The notes below the pieces were generated by a model. The model saw only the letters and a program-made list of their open reading frames with translations, was not told where the DNA came from and searched no databases. Below are positions 26,616 to 34,484 of a DNA stretch of 64,000 nucleotides, one piece after another; the stretch's first letter is position 1, and every line of letters starts with the position of its first letter. This DNA is from Maricaulis maris MCS10 (GTDB taxonomy: Bacteria > Pseudomonadota > Alphaproteobacteria > Caulobacterales > Maricaulaceae). Both the position numbers and the translations under genes were made by a program. The stretch is taken from NCBI RefSeq assembly GCF_000014745.1, contig NC_008347.1:558001-622000 (forward strand). The letters are read 5' to 3'.

Positions 26616-28694
26616 ATGAAAACCGTGTTTGATAATTGTGTCGCGGCGCTTGTCGCCGGCCTCTTCGCCATTGTCGGCATGCCGGTCACAGCACAGGAAG
26701 TCACGCCCCTCACAGCCGCTGATTATTCCGGTTCGGACGATATTTCTGATGTTCAGGTTTCGCCGGACGGAACGCGGATTGCCTATATCGGGAGGGGCGA
26801 GGGACACGACCGGATCATCGTGGTGATGCCAATCGGCGATGACAGCGAACCCTTGATTGTCCGGCCGACGCGGTCGGGGGGGCTGACCCACCTGCGGTTC
26901 CTCTCCGACAATCGTCTTTGGCTTCAATTGGGCGAGCACGGTAACGAGGGCCGGTTTTTTAGTGTCGTCAGCGCCTATGTGTTGGATGTGCGAACACGAT
27001 TGTTTACGACCATGCCGACGAACTCACGGCTGGCAATAGCTGCCGCCGACGACGATGGTCGAGTCCGTGTGTGGAACAATCCATTCAGTGCGCGGTCGAG
27101 CGGGTTTCTGGATCGGCAAGTATCAGGCGTCGGGTTCGGCTTGAGCAGCATCGCGCTGGACGATGCCGAGGATGTCCGCGAGGTGCTGCGGCCCAGCGAC
27201 TACACCTACGTTCTGGACGCTTCGGGTGATCCGGTTGTGCGCGTTCGTTTCGCAGAGGGCCGGCGATACACGGCTGAGGTTTGGGCACGCGCGTCGGGCG
27301 AACCGCATCGACGCAGCCGTGACAATGGCTGGAGCCGCCGCTTTTCTGAACGTCCCGCTGTCGAGAACGTCCTGAGATTTGGTGGCCGGCGTTGGGATGA
27401 AATGAGTCCCGTGATCGAACGTGTCGGCGGCCTCGGTGGTTCTGGTCGGTATCTTTTTTTCACCTCCCGCACCGATGGGACCGCTGAGGGGCGACGGCCG
27501 GGACGGCGACTGGCGGTGTTTCGCCTCGATCTGGAAACGGGCAATATCGAAGGTCCGCTGGTTCAATCTGACGTCGCTGACGTTGATCAGTTCATTCTCG
27601 ATTGGCGGACCAATGAAGTCATCGGCGTACAATGGTTTGAACGCCGCTTGCAGACGGTCTGGTTTGACCGGGATCTGGGCGCTGTCCACGCCTCGCTCTC
27701 CGCCCGTTTTCCGGACCATGATGTCAGCCTGACGAGTTGGGATCGCGCTGGCGAGATGATTGTCGTGCGTCTGGACGGGGGCGGGACTGCGGGTCAGTAC
27801 CACCTGTTTGATGCCAACAATGGCGACCTCACCCTGCTTGGGGCGGTACGTTCAAGTGTGCCTGATGATCGCGTTCATCCGGTCCGGACTGTGGATTACA
27901 CGACGTCGGACGGGCTTGACCAATTTGCCTATCTGACGACGCCGAACAACCGCGAGCCAGATGGCCTACCCTTGGTGCTCCTGGCCCATCAGGGACCAGG
28001 GTATCGGGACCATGGCGGTTTTGATGTATGGGCGCAGTTCCTCGCATCGCAGGGCTACGCGGTTCTGCAACCGCAATATCGGGGCTCGGCCGGTTTTGGC
28101 GCTGACTTTGCCCAACTCAGCCGCGGCGCCTTGGGCGGCGGCATGTATCAGGACCTGATCGATGCGCTCGATCAGGTGATAGACGACGGCGTTGTGGATC
28201 CAGGCCGGGTATGTCTGATGGGAGGCGATCTTGGCGGCCATGCGGCGCTTATGGGCGGTGTGCGATCACCGGACCGGTTTCGATGCGTGATCGCATCCGA
28301 CCCCATTGTCGACATGACGCAACGCGTGCGTGAAGAAAGGCGCCGCAACATTAACATTCAGAAGCGATTCTGGGCCGAGCGGGTCGGGGGCGATGATGCT
28401 TATGCCCCTGACCGGTTGCGGGCCATCTCACCGCTGCAGCACGTTGATCCTGATACGGCGCCGATGCTGATATATACCAACGAGCTTCAGTCATCCGGGG
28501 GCCGTGGCCTCTCGGAGCGCATGGACGATATGGCAGAGGCACTTGAAGACAATGCCGTGCCTCATTTCGTTGTTACCGTGATGAAACTTCCGGGGTGGTG
28601 GCAAAGCCGCCGCCGGTCGCCTCCGCTGGAGGTCATGATGACGGTCGGTCGATTTCTGAACGCCTACAATCCGGCGGGCGAACCCGAACCCTGA
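26616..28694 (+). CDS. S9-family pseudo-peptidase, copy 3 (catalytic triad lost)
   Basis: The 692-residue protein is a paralogue of the two preceding peptidases and keeps their signal peptide, propeller-like region and hydrolase fold (DQFAYLTTP, QGYAVLQPQYRGSAGFG, VCLMGGDLGGHAAL). All three catalytic positions are changed. The nucleophile Ser of GWSYGG is Asp538 in GGDLGG, the HGTDD loop is replaced by YTNELQSSG, and the His of GPHQS is Trp662 in GWWQS. The frame is intact over nearly 700 codons, so a non-enzymatic role such as binding is likelier than decay. The ATG at 26616 begins the signal peptide; a GTG upstream (26580) is not preferred. Confidence 0.9.
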   Translation: MKTVFDNCVAALVAGLFAIVGMPVTAQEVTPLTAADYSGSDDISDVQVSPDGTRIAYIGRGEGHDRIIVVMPIGDDSEPLIVRPTRSGGLTHLRFLSDNRLWLQLGEHGNEGRFFSVVSAYVLDVRTRLFTTMPTNSRLAIAAADDDGRVRVWNNPFSARSSGFLDRQVSGVGFGLSSIALDDAEDVREVLRPSDYTYVLDASGDPVVRVRFAEGRRYTAEVWARASGEPHRRSRDNGWSRRFSERPAVENVLRFGGRRWDEMSPVIERVGGLGGSGRYLFFTSRTDGTAEGRRPGRRLAVFRLDLETGNIEGPLVQSDVADVDQFILDWRTNEVIGVQWFERRLQTVWFDRDLGAVHASLSARFPDHDVSLTSWDRAGEMIVVRLDGGGTAGQYHLFDANNGDLTLLGAVRSSVPDDRVHPVRTVDYTTSDGLDQFAYLTTPNNREPDGLPLVLLAHQGPGYRDHGGFDVWAQFLASQGYAVLQPQYRGSAGFGADFAQLSRGALGGGMYQDLIDALDQVIDDGVVDPGRVCLMGGDLGGHAALMGGVRSPDRFRCVIASDPIVDMTQRVREERRRNINIQKRFWAERVGGDDAYAPDRLRAISPLQHVDPDTAPMLIYTNELQSSGGRGLSERMDDMAEALEDNAVPHFVVTVMKLPGWWQSRRRSPPLEVMMTVGRFLNAYNPAGEPEP

Positions 28695-28775
28695 CCTCAC
28701 AAGCTGGGATGAAGTGATGTCCCGGCATCCGGTCTGGTCCACCAGAATGAGGGCCTTTCAGCTCGTACCCATCCC

Positions 28776-29003
28776 TCACATCCGTCGCGGCCGGAAGGCT
28801 GCCGGGTCCATGCCGGCCAGCTCTACCAAGTGCACCACCAAGGCCACGCACATTGCAGCTGAGATGATGGCGATCAGGGTCCAGGGGATGAGGCGGGGGC
28901 CGCGTTCGGGTCGGACCGGTTGTCCGGATCGCCAGCGGGCGATGAAAAACAGTCCGAGGCAGAGGGCAAGACCGGTGAGCGTGGGGGCAAGGGAGAGATA
29001 CAT
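28776..29003 (-). CDS. Small two-helix membrane protein
   Basis: The 75-residue protein has two hydrophobic helices (about 5-22 and 39-60) separated by a charged loop. GAGAAG lies 3 bases before the ATG. It overlaps the last 130 bases of the glycosyltransferase frame on the same strand, in a different reading phase. The hydrophobic pattern and codon choice favour it as the real product of the overlap. I do not know a family; a role next to the glycosyltransferase is inference from position only. Confidence 0.65.
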   Translation of the reverse strand: MYLSLAPTLTGLALCLGLFFIARWRSGQPVRPERGPRLIPWTLIAIISAAMCVALVVHLVELAGMDPAAFRPRRM

Positions 29004-30487
29004 GGGCTTCTCGTCATCGCACTGACGCCGTGCTCGGTTTTCTCCCACCGATGTGGGTCTGTCAGGAGTTGGCGCAAGGCCCGCGCTGCGGCAAGTGTCT
29101 GCAGCAGCCAATAGGCCGGCATCCCGGCCAGGTCGCGGATGCGGACCGGCAGTCCGGCCCGGCGCATGGCAACTGCCGCACAAGTGATGGCACTGGCATA
29201 GCCGGCCAGCATGAAGGCGAGGGCGGGCAGGCTGGCGGCCTCGGGTCCGGCCCTCGTAGCGAGCGCGATCAGACAGGCCAGGCTGAGCGGGGCATGCAGG
29301 AGCGCCGAGGCCACTGCGCCGCCCAGCACCAGCATGCCCGGCCAGACCCGTCGCCAGGGCGTGTCCCGGCGCACCGCCAGCACGCCGATCGTCTGGGCGT
29401 AGCCCTTGATCCAGCGGGTCCGCTGCTTGACCCATGGGACCAGTCGCAGCGGTGCCTCTTCCAGGGTCTTCGGCTCGATCAGGCCGCAGCGATAGCCGGC
29501 CGCGTGCAGGCGAAGGCCGAGATCGGCATCTTCGGTCACATTCCAGGCATCCCAGCCGCCGACCCGTACAAGGGCGTCGCGCCGGAAATGATTGCTGGTG
29601 CCACCCAGTGGCAGCGGCCAGCCGAGGCGTTGATAGAGCGGCAATAGCGCGTGGAAATGGGCGGCATATTCCAGTGCGAACTGGCGGGTCAGCCAGGTCT
29701 CCTCGCGATTATACCAATTCAGTGGTGCCTGGACGCAGGCCAGTCTCTGATCGGCAACCCGAAAGGCCTCCGCTGCTCGCCTCAGTTGGTACGGGTCCGG
29801 ACGGTCCTCGGCATCATGAATGGTGACCAGCTCGGAGCGGCACAAACGCAGGGCATAGTTGAGGGCGCGCGGCTTGGTGCGCGGATTGCCGGGCGGCACG
29901 ATGATGATCTCGAACCGAGGGTCGAGTGCCATCCGGCGGGCGACATGGATGGTTTCCGTATCGTCGGCCTCGAGGACCAGTTTGAATGCGACACGGTCGG
30001 TCGGGTAGTCGATCGATGCCAGACCCCGGGCGAGGTCAGGCAGGACGGCAGCCTCGCGGTACAGGGCGACCATGATGGTCGCGGTCGGCAGATCGCCATC
30101 GGCGCAGCCTGGCGCATCCAGCCAGGCCGGCTTCGCCAGCACCGCAGCGAGACGCAGGACGATCAGGCCTGTGAACAGGGCGCAGCTGACAAGGCTGGCA
30201 ATCGTCAGGGTCAGTGTCGGCACGGTGATCGCCATCAGGGCCAGGCCGGCCAGGGCGATCAGGGCAGCGCGCCCCATGCGACCCGAAGTCGGTCCGAAGG
30301 CACTCAGATCCGGTCTGCGGACCGACAGGCCGAAGGCAGCCTGGTGCGCCCACAGGGTGGCAAGATTGTCCGGCAGGCGCGCCCGGCGTGTGGGATTGAA
30401 GGCGTGGCCGCCACGGGGCCGGGCCGACCGTCTTGGCCGGGGCTGGTCGGCGGCTACATGCCGGATGTCATTGTCGAGCAGCGCCAT
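28874..30487 (-). CDS. Family 2 membrane glycosyltransferase
   Basis: The 537-residue inner-membrane enzyme resembles processive or exopolysaccharide-type GT2 transferases. Two N-terminal membrane helices (about 75-115) are followed by a GT-A domain with VLEADD, the HDAEDRPDP metal/donor site, the acceptor-site TEDADLGLRL and QRTRWIKGY, which is the QxxRW signature. Further helices follow at the C-terminus. AGGAGG lies 8 bases before the ATG at 30487, which fixes the start; a longer frame up to 30835 would run through the sixA gene. The last 43 codons overlap the small membrane-protein gene and read as low-complexity Pro/Ser, so a frameshift near the 3' end is possible. Confidence 0.87.
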   Translation of the reverse strand: MALLDNDIRHVAADQPRPRRSARPRGGHAFNPTRRARLPDNLATLWAHQAAFGLSVRRPDLSAFGPTSGRMGRAALIALAGLALMAITVPTLTLTIASLVSCALFTGLIVLRLAAVLAKPAWLDAPGCADGDLPTATIMVALYREAAVLPDLARGLASIDYPTDRVAFKLVLEADDTETIHVARRMALDPRFEIIIVPPGNPRTKPRALNYALRLCRSELVTIHDAEDRPDPYQLRRAAEAFRVADQRLACVQAPLNWYNREETWLTRQFALEYAAHFHALLPLYQRLGWPLPLGGTSNHFRRDALVRVGGWDAWNVTEDADLGLRLHAAGYRCGLIEPKTLEEAPLRLVPWVKQRTRWIKGYAQTIGVLAVRRDTPWRRVWPGMLVLGGAVASALLHAPLSLACLIALATRAGPEAASLPALAFMLAGYASAITCAAVAMRRAGLPVRIRDLAGMPAYWLLQTLAAARALRQLLTDPHRWEKTEHGVSAMTRSPCISPLPPRSPVLPSASDCFSSPAGDPDNRSDPNAAPASSPGP

Positions 30488-30557
30488 GCCCGGCCTCCTG
30501 CCACCTCTCATGCGGGCAGGAAAGCATAATTGCATCCTTAAGGCGAGTCGCTCGACG

Positions 30558-31046
30558 CTACAGCTTCGGATTGATGCACTGGACGAAGCTGGGTTGCAGC
30601 AAGTCCGCTTCGGACAATTCGAACACGCAGGCGGTTGCCGTGGGGTAGCCCATCGGCAATTGGCGGGTCGCACCGCACCGCTGGGCCAATTTGTGGGCGA
30701 AACCGCCAATGCCGGGGTTGTGTCCAACGAGCAGGACGGTCTTCGATGGGCCAAGCACCTCGCGACTGGCCCGCTCCAGCATGTCAGTGGATGCGTGATA
30801 GAGCACCATCGGATCTTCCAGTGTTGGCGATCCAAGCTGCGGCAGCAGCTGGTCGAAGGTTTGCCGGGTTCGCCAGGCCGGTGAAACCAGGGCGATGTCC
30901 GCCTTCAGGTCGAGTGCCGCCAGGGCATCCGCTACATCGCCGGCGTCGCTCCGCCCGCGCGGCGTCAGCCCGCGCTGGAAGTCGTCCTCGGCTTCAAGGC
31001 GGTCGACCGCCTTGGCATGTCGCATCAGGATCAGGGTGGTTGTCAT
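30558..31046 (-). CDS. sixA: SixA-type phosphohistidine phosphatase
   Basis: The 162-residue histidine-phosphatase-fold protein has the catalytic motif LMRHAKA near the N-terminus (His9) and the second His in VLLVGHNPGIGGF. SixA proteins remove phosphate from histidine residues of phosphotransfer proteins. An alternative substrate is possible because small RHG-family proteins vary. It lies 70 bases upstream of the glycosyltransferase gene on the same strand, so the two may be co-transcribed. Confidence 0.88.
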   Translation of the reverse strand: MTTTLILMRHAKAVDRLEAEDDFQRGLTPRGRSDAGDVADALAALDLKADIALVSPAWRTRQTFDQLLPQLGSPTLEDPMVLYHASTDMLERASREVLGPSKTVLLVGHNPGIGGFAHKLAQRCGATRQLPMGYPTATACVFELSEADLLQPSFVQCINPKL

Positions 31047-31182
31047 GGTGTCCGCGGGTTGAAGCGTGGGTCGACGGGTTCACATTTGATTGCGCCGACC
31101 GGACCGAGGGTTGCACTCTGCCCGCTCAAGGCGCACCTACTCCTAGGCCAGTTTCATCGCGTTTTGAACCGAGGAGAAAATC

Positions 31183-31836
31183 ATGGGTCTGTTGTTGGGT
31201 GATATCGCCCCGAATTTCCAAGCCGAGACGAGTGAAGGGCCGATCAGTTTCCACGACTGGATCGGCGATGACTGGGTGATCTTTTTCTCTCACCCGGCTG
31301 ACTATACCCCGGTCTGCACGACCGAGCTGGGCTTTACTGCCCGGTTGAAAGATGAATTCGCCAATCGCGGGGCCAAGGCCATTGCCCTGTCGGTCGACAG
31401 TGTCGAGGACCACAAGGGCTGGATCAAGGACATTGAGGAAACCCAGAATGTCCGCATGAATTTCCCGATCATCGCCGATACTGACCGCAAGGTGTCCGAA
31501 CTCTATTCGATGATCCACCCCAATGCCGATCCCAAGCTGACGGTGCGCTCGGTGTACATCATCGACTCCAACAAGAAGATCCGCGCCACCTTTACCTATC
31601 CGCCCAGCGCCGGCCGGAACTTCAACGAAGTCCTGCGCCTGATCGACAGCCTCCAGCTGACCGATGGCTACAAGGTCGCCACGCCGGTCAATTGGGCCGA
31701 TGGCGACGACGTTATCGTGGTGCCATCGATCTCCGACGCTGAAGCCGACAAGCTCTTCCCGGCCGGCTACAACAAGATCAAGCCCTATCTGCGGGTGACG
31801 AAGCAGCCGAACAAGGTCGACGAGCCGGCGGAATAG
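31183..31836 (+). CDS. 1-Cys peroxiredoxin (Prx6 type)
   Basis: The 217-residue cytoplasmic peroxidase reduces hydrogen peroxide and organic hydroperoxides. The peroxidatic Cys lies in HPADYTPVCTTELGF, and Arg in the conserved SVYIIDSNKKIRATFTYP region supports the Prx6 group. The C-terminal 1-Cys extension (PVNWADGDDVIVVPSI, and KPYLRVTKQP) is complete, with no resolving Cys. GAGGAG lies 6 bases before the ATG. A terminator follows directly. Confidence 0.95.
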   Translation: MGLLLGDIAPNFQAETSEGPISFHDWIGDDWVIFFSHPADYTPVCTTELGFTARLKDEFANRGAKAIALSVDSVEDHKGWIKDIEETQNVRMNFPIIADTDRKVSELYSMIHPNADPKLTVRSVYIIDSNKKIRATFTYPPSAGRNFNEVLRLIDSLQLTDGYKVATPVNWADGDDVIVVPSISDAEADKLFPAGYNKIKPYLRVTKQPNKVDEPAE

Positions 31837-31863
31837 ACCGACGCCGAAGAGAAGACTTGAAGA

Positions 31864-31893
31864 GGGCGCCCGGCCAGCCGCGGCGCCCTTTTT
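31864..31893 (+). terminator. Rho-independent terminator after peroxiredoxin gene
   Basis: GGGCGCC (31864-31870) pairs with GGCGCCC (31882-31888), extended inside by GGC/CCG, and is followed by five T residues. It isolates the peroxiredoxin gene from the membrane-protein/XRE cassette that begins just downstream. Confidence 0.88.
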
Positions 31894-31904
31894 AGCGGCC
31901 TGCG

Positions 31905-31964
31905 TTGTAAAGCACACTTGACGACAAGCTGACTTTACATCATATAGTCAAGTACGCTTTACAA
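31905..31964 (+). promoter_or_regulatory. Long inverted-repeat operator and promoter of XRE cassette 1
   Basis: TTGTAAAGCACACTTGAC (31905-31922) and GTCAAGTACGCTTTACAA (31947-31964) are inverted 18-base arms that match at 16 of 18 positions, 24 bases apart. The core promoter lies between or within the arms: TTGACG at 31918-31923 and TATAGT at 31943-31948. The start of the first cassette gene is 17 bases after the right arm. The likely ligand is the XRE protein encoded by the third gene, which would make the cassette autoregulated; this is inference. Confidence 0.75.
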
Positions 31965-31981
31965 ACCTGAAGGAGGCCCCG

Positions 31982-32248
31982 ATGACAATGCGTGACTGGA
32001 TGAAGGATTTTGGAGATGCCGGCGAGACGCCCAGCCTTGTCTCCCTGGCCCTGTTTGCGGTGGTTTTTCTGCCAACGATCTTCCTTGCGGGAATGGTCGG
32101 CCCGTCCCTCGACATGGTGCGCGAGATCATCGGCGGCCTGTCCACCGAAATGAAGATTGCCGGCATCACCGTGTTCATTCTGGGCCTGATGGCAATCGCC
32201 CGGATCCTCACCTTGCTGTTTGGTGGCCGCGACGGGGACGGGTCATGA
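31982..32248 (+). CDS. Small membrane protein of XRE cassette 1
   Basis: The 88-residue protein has two hydrophobic helices (about 20-42 and 57-80) and a short acidic C-terminus. AAGGAGG precedes the ATG by a few bases. It overlaps the next gene by 4 bases (ATGA), and that gene overlaps the XRE regulator in the same way, so the three are one translationally coupled unit. No named family is recognised. Confidence 0.8.
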   Translation: MTMRDWMKDFGDAGETPSLVSLALFAVVFLPTIFLAGMVGPSLDMVREIIGGLSTEMKIAGITVFILGLMAIARILTLLFGGRDGDGS

Positions 32249-32655
32249 GCGTCAGTGAGAAACAGAGCTCGGTGACCCGCCGTTATTTCTGGCGCACCTT
32301 TGTGGCGATGATCGTCTTTACCGCGATCCTGGTCGCCATCGACAAGACGCTGAACCCGTCCCTCAATGGGTGGGACGCGATCTCGGCCTGGCCCCTGGTC
32401 GCGCTGACCTGCCTGCCCCTTCTGGTCTATGGTTATGAGGTGGTGCGCTATGTCCGCTCGATCGACGAGATGCTGGCACGCATGCAAGTGCGGGCTGCCG
32501 CCGTTGCGACCCTGGCCATGTTGCTCGCCAGCGCGATCTTTGGTGTCGCCGAGATCTACGGGGTCATGGAACCGCTCAACATGACCATGTTGCTGCCCAT
32601 CGCTGCTGTGGCCCACAGCGTCGCGTCGATGGTTCAGCAGGTGCAGGTCCGATGA
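32245..32655 (+). CDS. Four-helix membrane protein of XRE cassette 1
   Basis: The 136-residue protein has about four membrane helices with a short charged segment (RSIDEMLARMQVRAAAVA) between helices 2 and 3. Similar proteins paired with a small XRE regulator occur in other alphaproteobacteria. It may sense a membrane or envelope state and pass it to the regulator, but no ligand or mechanism is visible. It overlaps both neighbours by 4 bases. Confidence 0.82.
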   Translation: MSVSEKQSSVTRRYFWRTFVAMIVFTAILVAIDKTLNPSLNGWDAISAWPLVALTCLPLLVYGYEVVRYVRSIDEMLARMQVRAAAVATLAMLLASAIFGVAEIYGVMEPLNMTMLLPIAAVAHSVASMVQQVQVR

Positions 32656-32858
32656 AGAACCAGCTGCGCGAACTTCGCGGCGAGAAAGGATGGAGCCAGC
32701 AGGCGTTGGCCGACCATCTCGACGTCTCTCGCCAGACGGTCAACGCGCTCGAGACCGGCAAGTATGATCCATCGCTGCCACTGGCTTTCAAGCTGGCGCG
32801 GCTATTCGGCGAACCGATTGAGAGCATTTTCGACGATGAATGGGCGGGCGATGGCTAG
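32652..32858 (+). CDS. Small XRE-family transcriptional regulator, cassette 1
   Basis: The 68-residue protein is essentially one Cro/C1-type helix-turn-helix: QQALADHLDVSRQTVNALE covers the two DNA-binding helices and the tail KYDPSLPLAFKLARLFGEPIE completes the five-helix fold. There is no effector domain. It closes the membrane-protein cassette and probably binds the inverted repeat at 31905-31964. Its stop codon shares the four bases CTAG with the stop of the opposing small gene. Confidence 0.92.
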   Translation: MKNQLRELRGEKGWSQQALADHLDVSRQTVNALETGKYDPSLPLAFKLARLFGEPIESIFDDEWAGDG

Positions 32859-33043
32859 TTGTCGGCGTTTCCGGGTTGGCAGAATTCCAGATTGCAGTCA
32901 TCGCTGACCCAAGTCAGCTTGCTCAGCGGGATTGTGACATTCTGCGCGTACTCGAAATCGACTTGCGCAAGATCGCCGATGATCTTCTCGATACAGCCTC
33001 GCTCACCCTTGTAGGTAATTTCGGCTCCGTTCTGGATTGGCAT
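32855..33043 (-). CDS. Small hypothetical protein
   Basis: The 62-residue protein is soluble and beta-rich in appearance (EITYKGERGCIEKIIGD, AQVDFEYAQNVTIPLSKL), with a pattern like a small SH3-like barrel. GAAAGG lies 9 bases before the ATG. Its stop overlaps the XRE regulator stop in the palindrome CTAG. No family is recognised. The ribosome binding site and the exact stop overlap support it as a real gene. Confidence 0.65.
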   Translation of the reverse strand: MPIQNGAEITYKGERGCIEKIIGDLAQVDFEYAQNVTIPLSKLTWVSDDCNLEFCQPGNADN

Positions 33044-33074
33044 GGGGAAAACCTTTCATGCTGGCTGGGTTTGG

Positions 33075-34484
33075 TCAGTCCTGTTGGGCCGGGGCAGGAT
33101 CGAGCTTTATCAGCGGCTCAAGTGCCGTGAAGGTCCGGGTCAGGGACTGTGCTGACGCGTTCCTGACGACTTCATCGGTGCTGAGCAGGCGCGACTCGGT
33201 CGCCGCATCGATGAGTGCCAACGCCAGGCTGCTGATGGCGCGTTCCTGTGCCGCCAACCCGGCCTCACGATTTGCCGCATCGGTCTCGAACTCGGCCATG
33301 CGGGCTCCTGCGTCCAGGAAGCCATTGGCCGAACTGCCGCGGTCGCTGCCCGACAATGTGACTGGCGCGCCGACGAGTTGAGCGCCGAAAAGAATGCTGC
33401 TCGTCGTGAGATTTGAGGCCAGCTGGGCTGTTTGGGATGGATCAAACTGCAGCCCTTTGACGGTGAACTCACCATTGGGCATCAGCCTCAGCGCGATGTC
33501 CGTATTGCCGAAACGCCCGCGTCCGAGGGCCTGGTTGATGTTTTGACCCCAATTCGCATCCGGTGCCGACACGATCTCGTAGGCAATGCGCAGATTGCCG
33601 ATAGCCTGTCCCAGGCTCGGCGCTTCGGCGGCAAAACGCAGGAGCATGTCGCTGGCGCGCGTCGCGGGATCGGCATCGGTGTAGTCGGTAAGGGTGACAT
33701 CGCAGCCGACGCCGGTCGGGATGGAAGAGTCATCCTCTCCGCCAGGGCTGGTTTCACGCAGATAGTCAGTGACAAAGTTGCAGCGCCTTCTGAGATGCCC
33801 CCTCAGCGCGATATCGCGCTCGCGGAGCAAATCGAGCGTTGCGCCGTCATGGCTGATGATTTCCGAAAAGTCACGTGATCCGGCGGCGCGACGAACCTCA
33901 TCGTCAAGATGTTCGATGTCCTCCCGGATTCTGCCGTACTCGACGGGCAATTCATTTCGGGCAAGAAAGCGGATATCGCCCGCCGCGCTGCACCTCGACA
34001 TGGCACCGCGAAGCGGTCTCGTTAGCTCGTCAGACGTGTCGTCCTCCTGCGCGGTACCACCGGCCAGTTCAACTTCGTCATCGGACATGCTTTGGAGCAG
34101 CGCTTCGACCGCTGTAGCCAGGTTTGTGTCGTCCCCAGCCTGTGCATTGCGGTATTCGGCATCGCACGCCGCTACCGCGGCTGCCTGATCGGTCTGATCG
34201 GTGACATGGGTCGCCAATGCCGCCCGGCCGCTATCGAGCTGACGCTCTGCAATCTGATCAAGGGCGAAGACTTCCAGTCCCTTGATCTCGTCCAGGCGTT
34301 GTTCGAACGCTTCGGAGTCATGCCTGACAATGTCGATATAGGTCGCTTCCAGCGTCAACTCGGCGTTTATCGCAGACAGTGACGCGGGATCCAGCACGTC
34401 CATGGTGACTTCGAGGCTGGCACATCCGGTCAGGGACATGACGCCGACCGCGCAAGCGGTAATTGACCTGCCCAGCGATATCAT
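33075..34484 (-). CDS. Hypothetical lipoprotein (469 aa)
   Basis: The protein starts with a lipoprotein signal and lipobox LTGC (Cys21). The rest is mostly helical, rich in Ala, Asp and Glu, with a Cys-containing segment (about 255-285) that may form disulfides. No enzyme motif or known family is recognised. It overlaps the upstream lipoprotein gene by 4 bases (34481-34484), so the two products probably work together at the inner face of the outer membrane or at the inner membrane. Confidence 0.82.
   Translation of the reverse strand: MISLGRSITACAVGVMSLTGCASLEVTMDVLDPASLSAINAELTLEATYIDIVRHDSEAFEQRLDEIKGLEVFALDQIAERQLDSGRAALATHVTDQTDQAAAVAACDAEYRNAQAGDDTNLATAVEALLQSMSDDEVELAGGTAQEDDTSDELTRPLRGAMSRCSAAGDIRFLARNELPVEYGRIREDIEHLDDEVRRAAGSRDFSEIISHDGATLDLLRERDIALRGHLRRRCNFVTDYLRETSPGGEDDSSIPTGVGCDVTLTDYTDADPATRASDMLLRFAAEAPSLGQAIGNLRIAYEIVSAPDANWGQNINQALGRGRFGNTDIALRLMPNGEFTVKGLQFDPSQTAQLASNLTTSSILFGAQLVGAPVTLSGSDRGSSANGFLDAGARMAEFETDAANREAGLAAQERAISSLALALIDAATESRLLSTDEVVRNASAQSLTRTFTALEPLIKLDPAPAQQD

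Noticed and set aside
30488-30835. N-terminal extension of the glycosyltransferase frame
   Set aside because: It overlaps sixA in another phase, and AGGAGG is correctly placed before the ATG at 30487.
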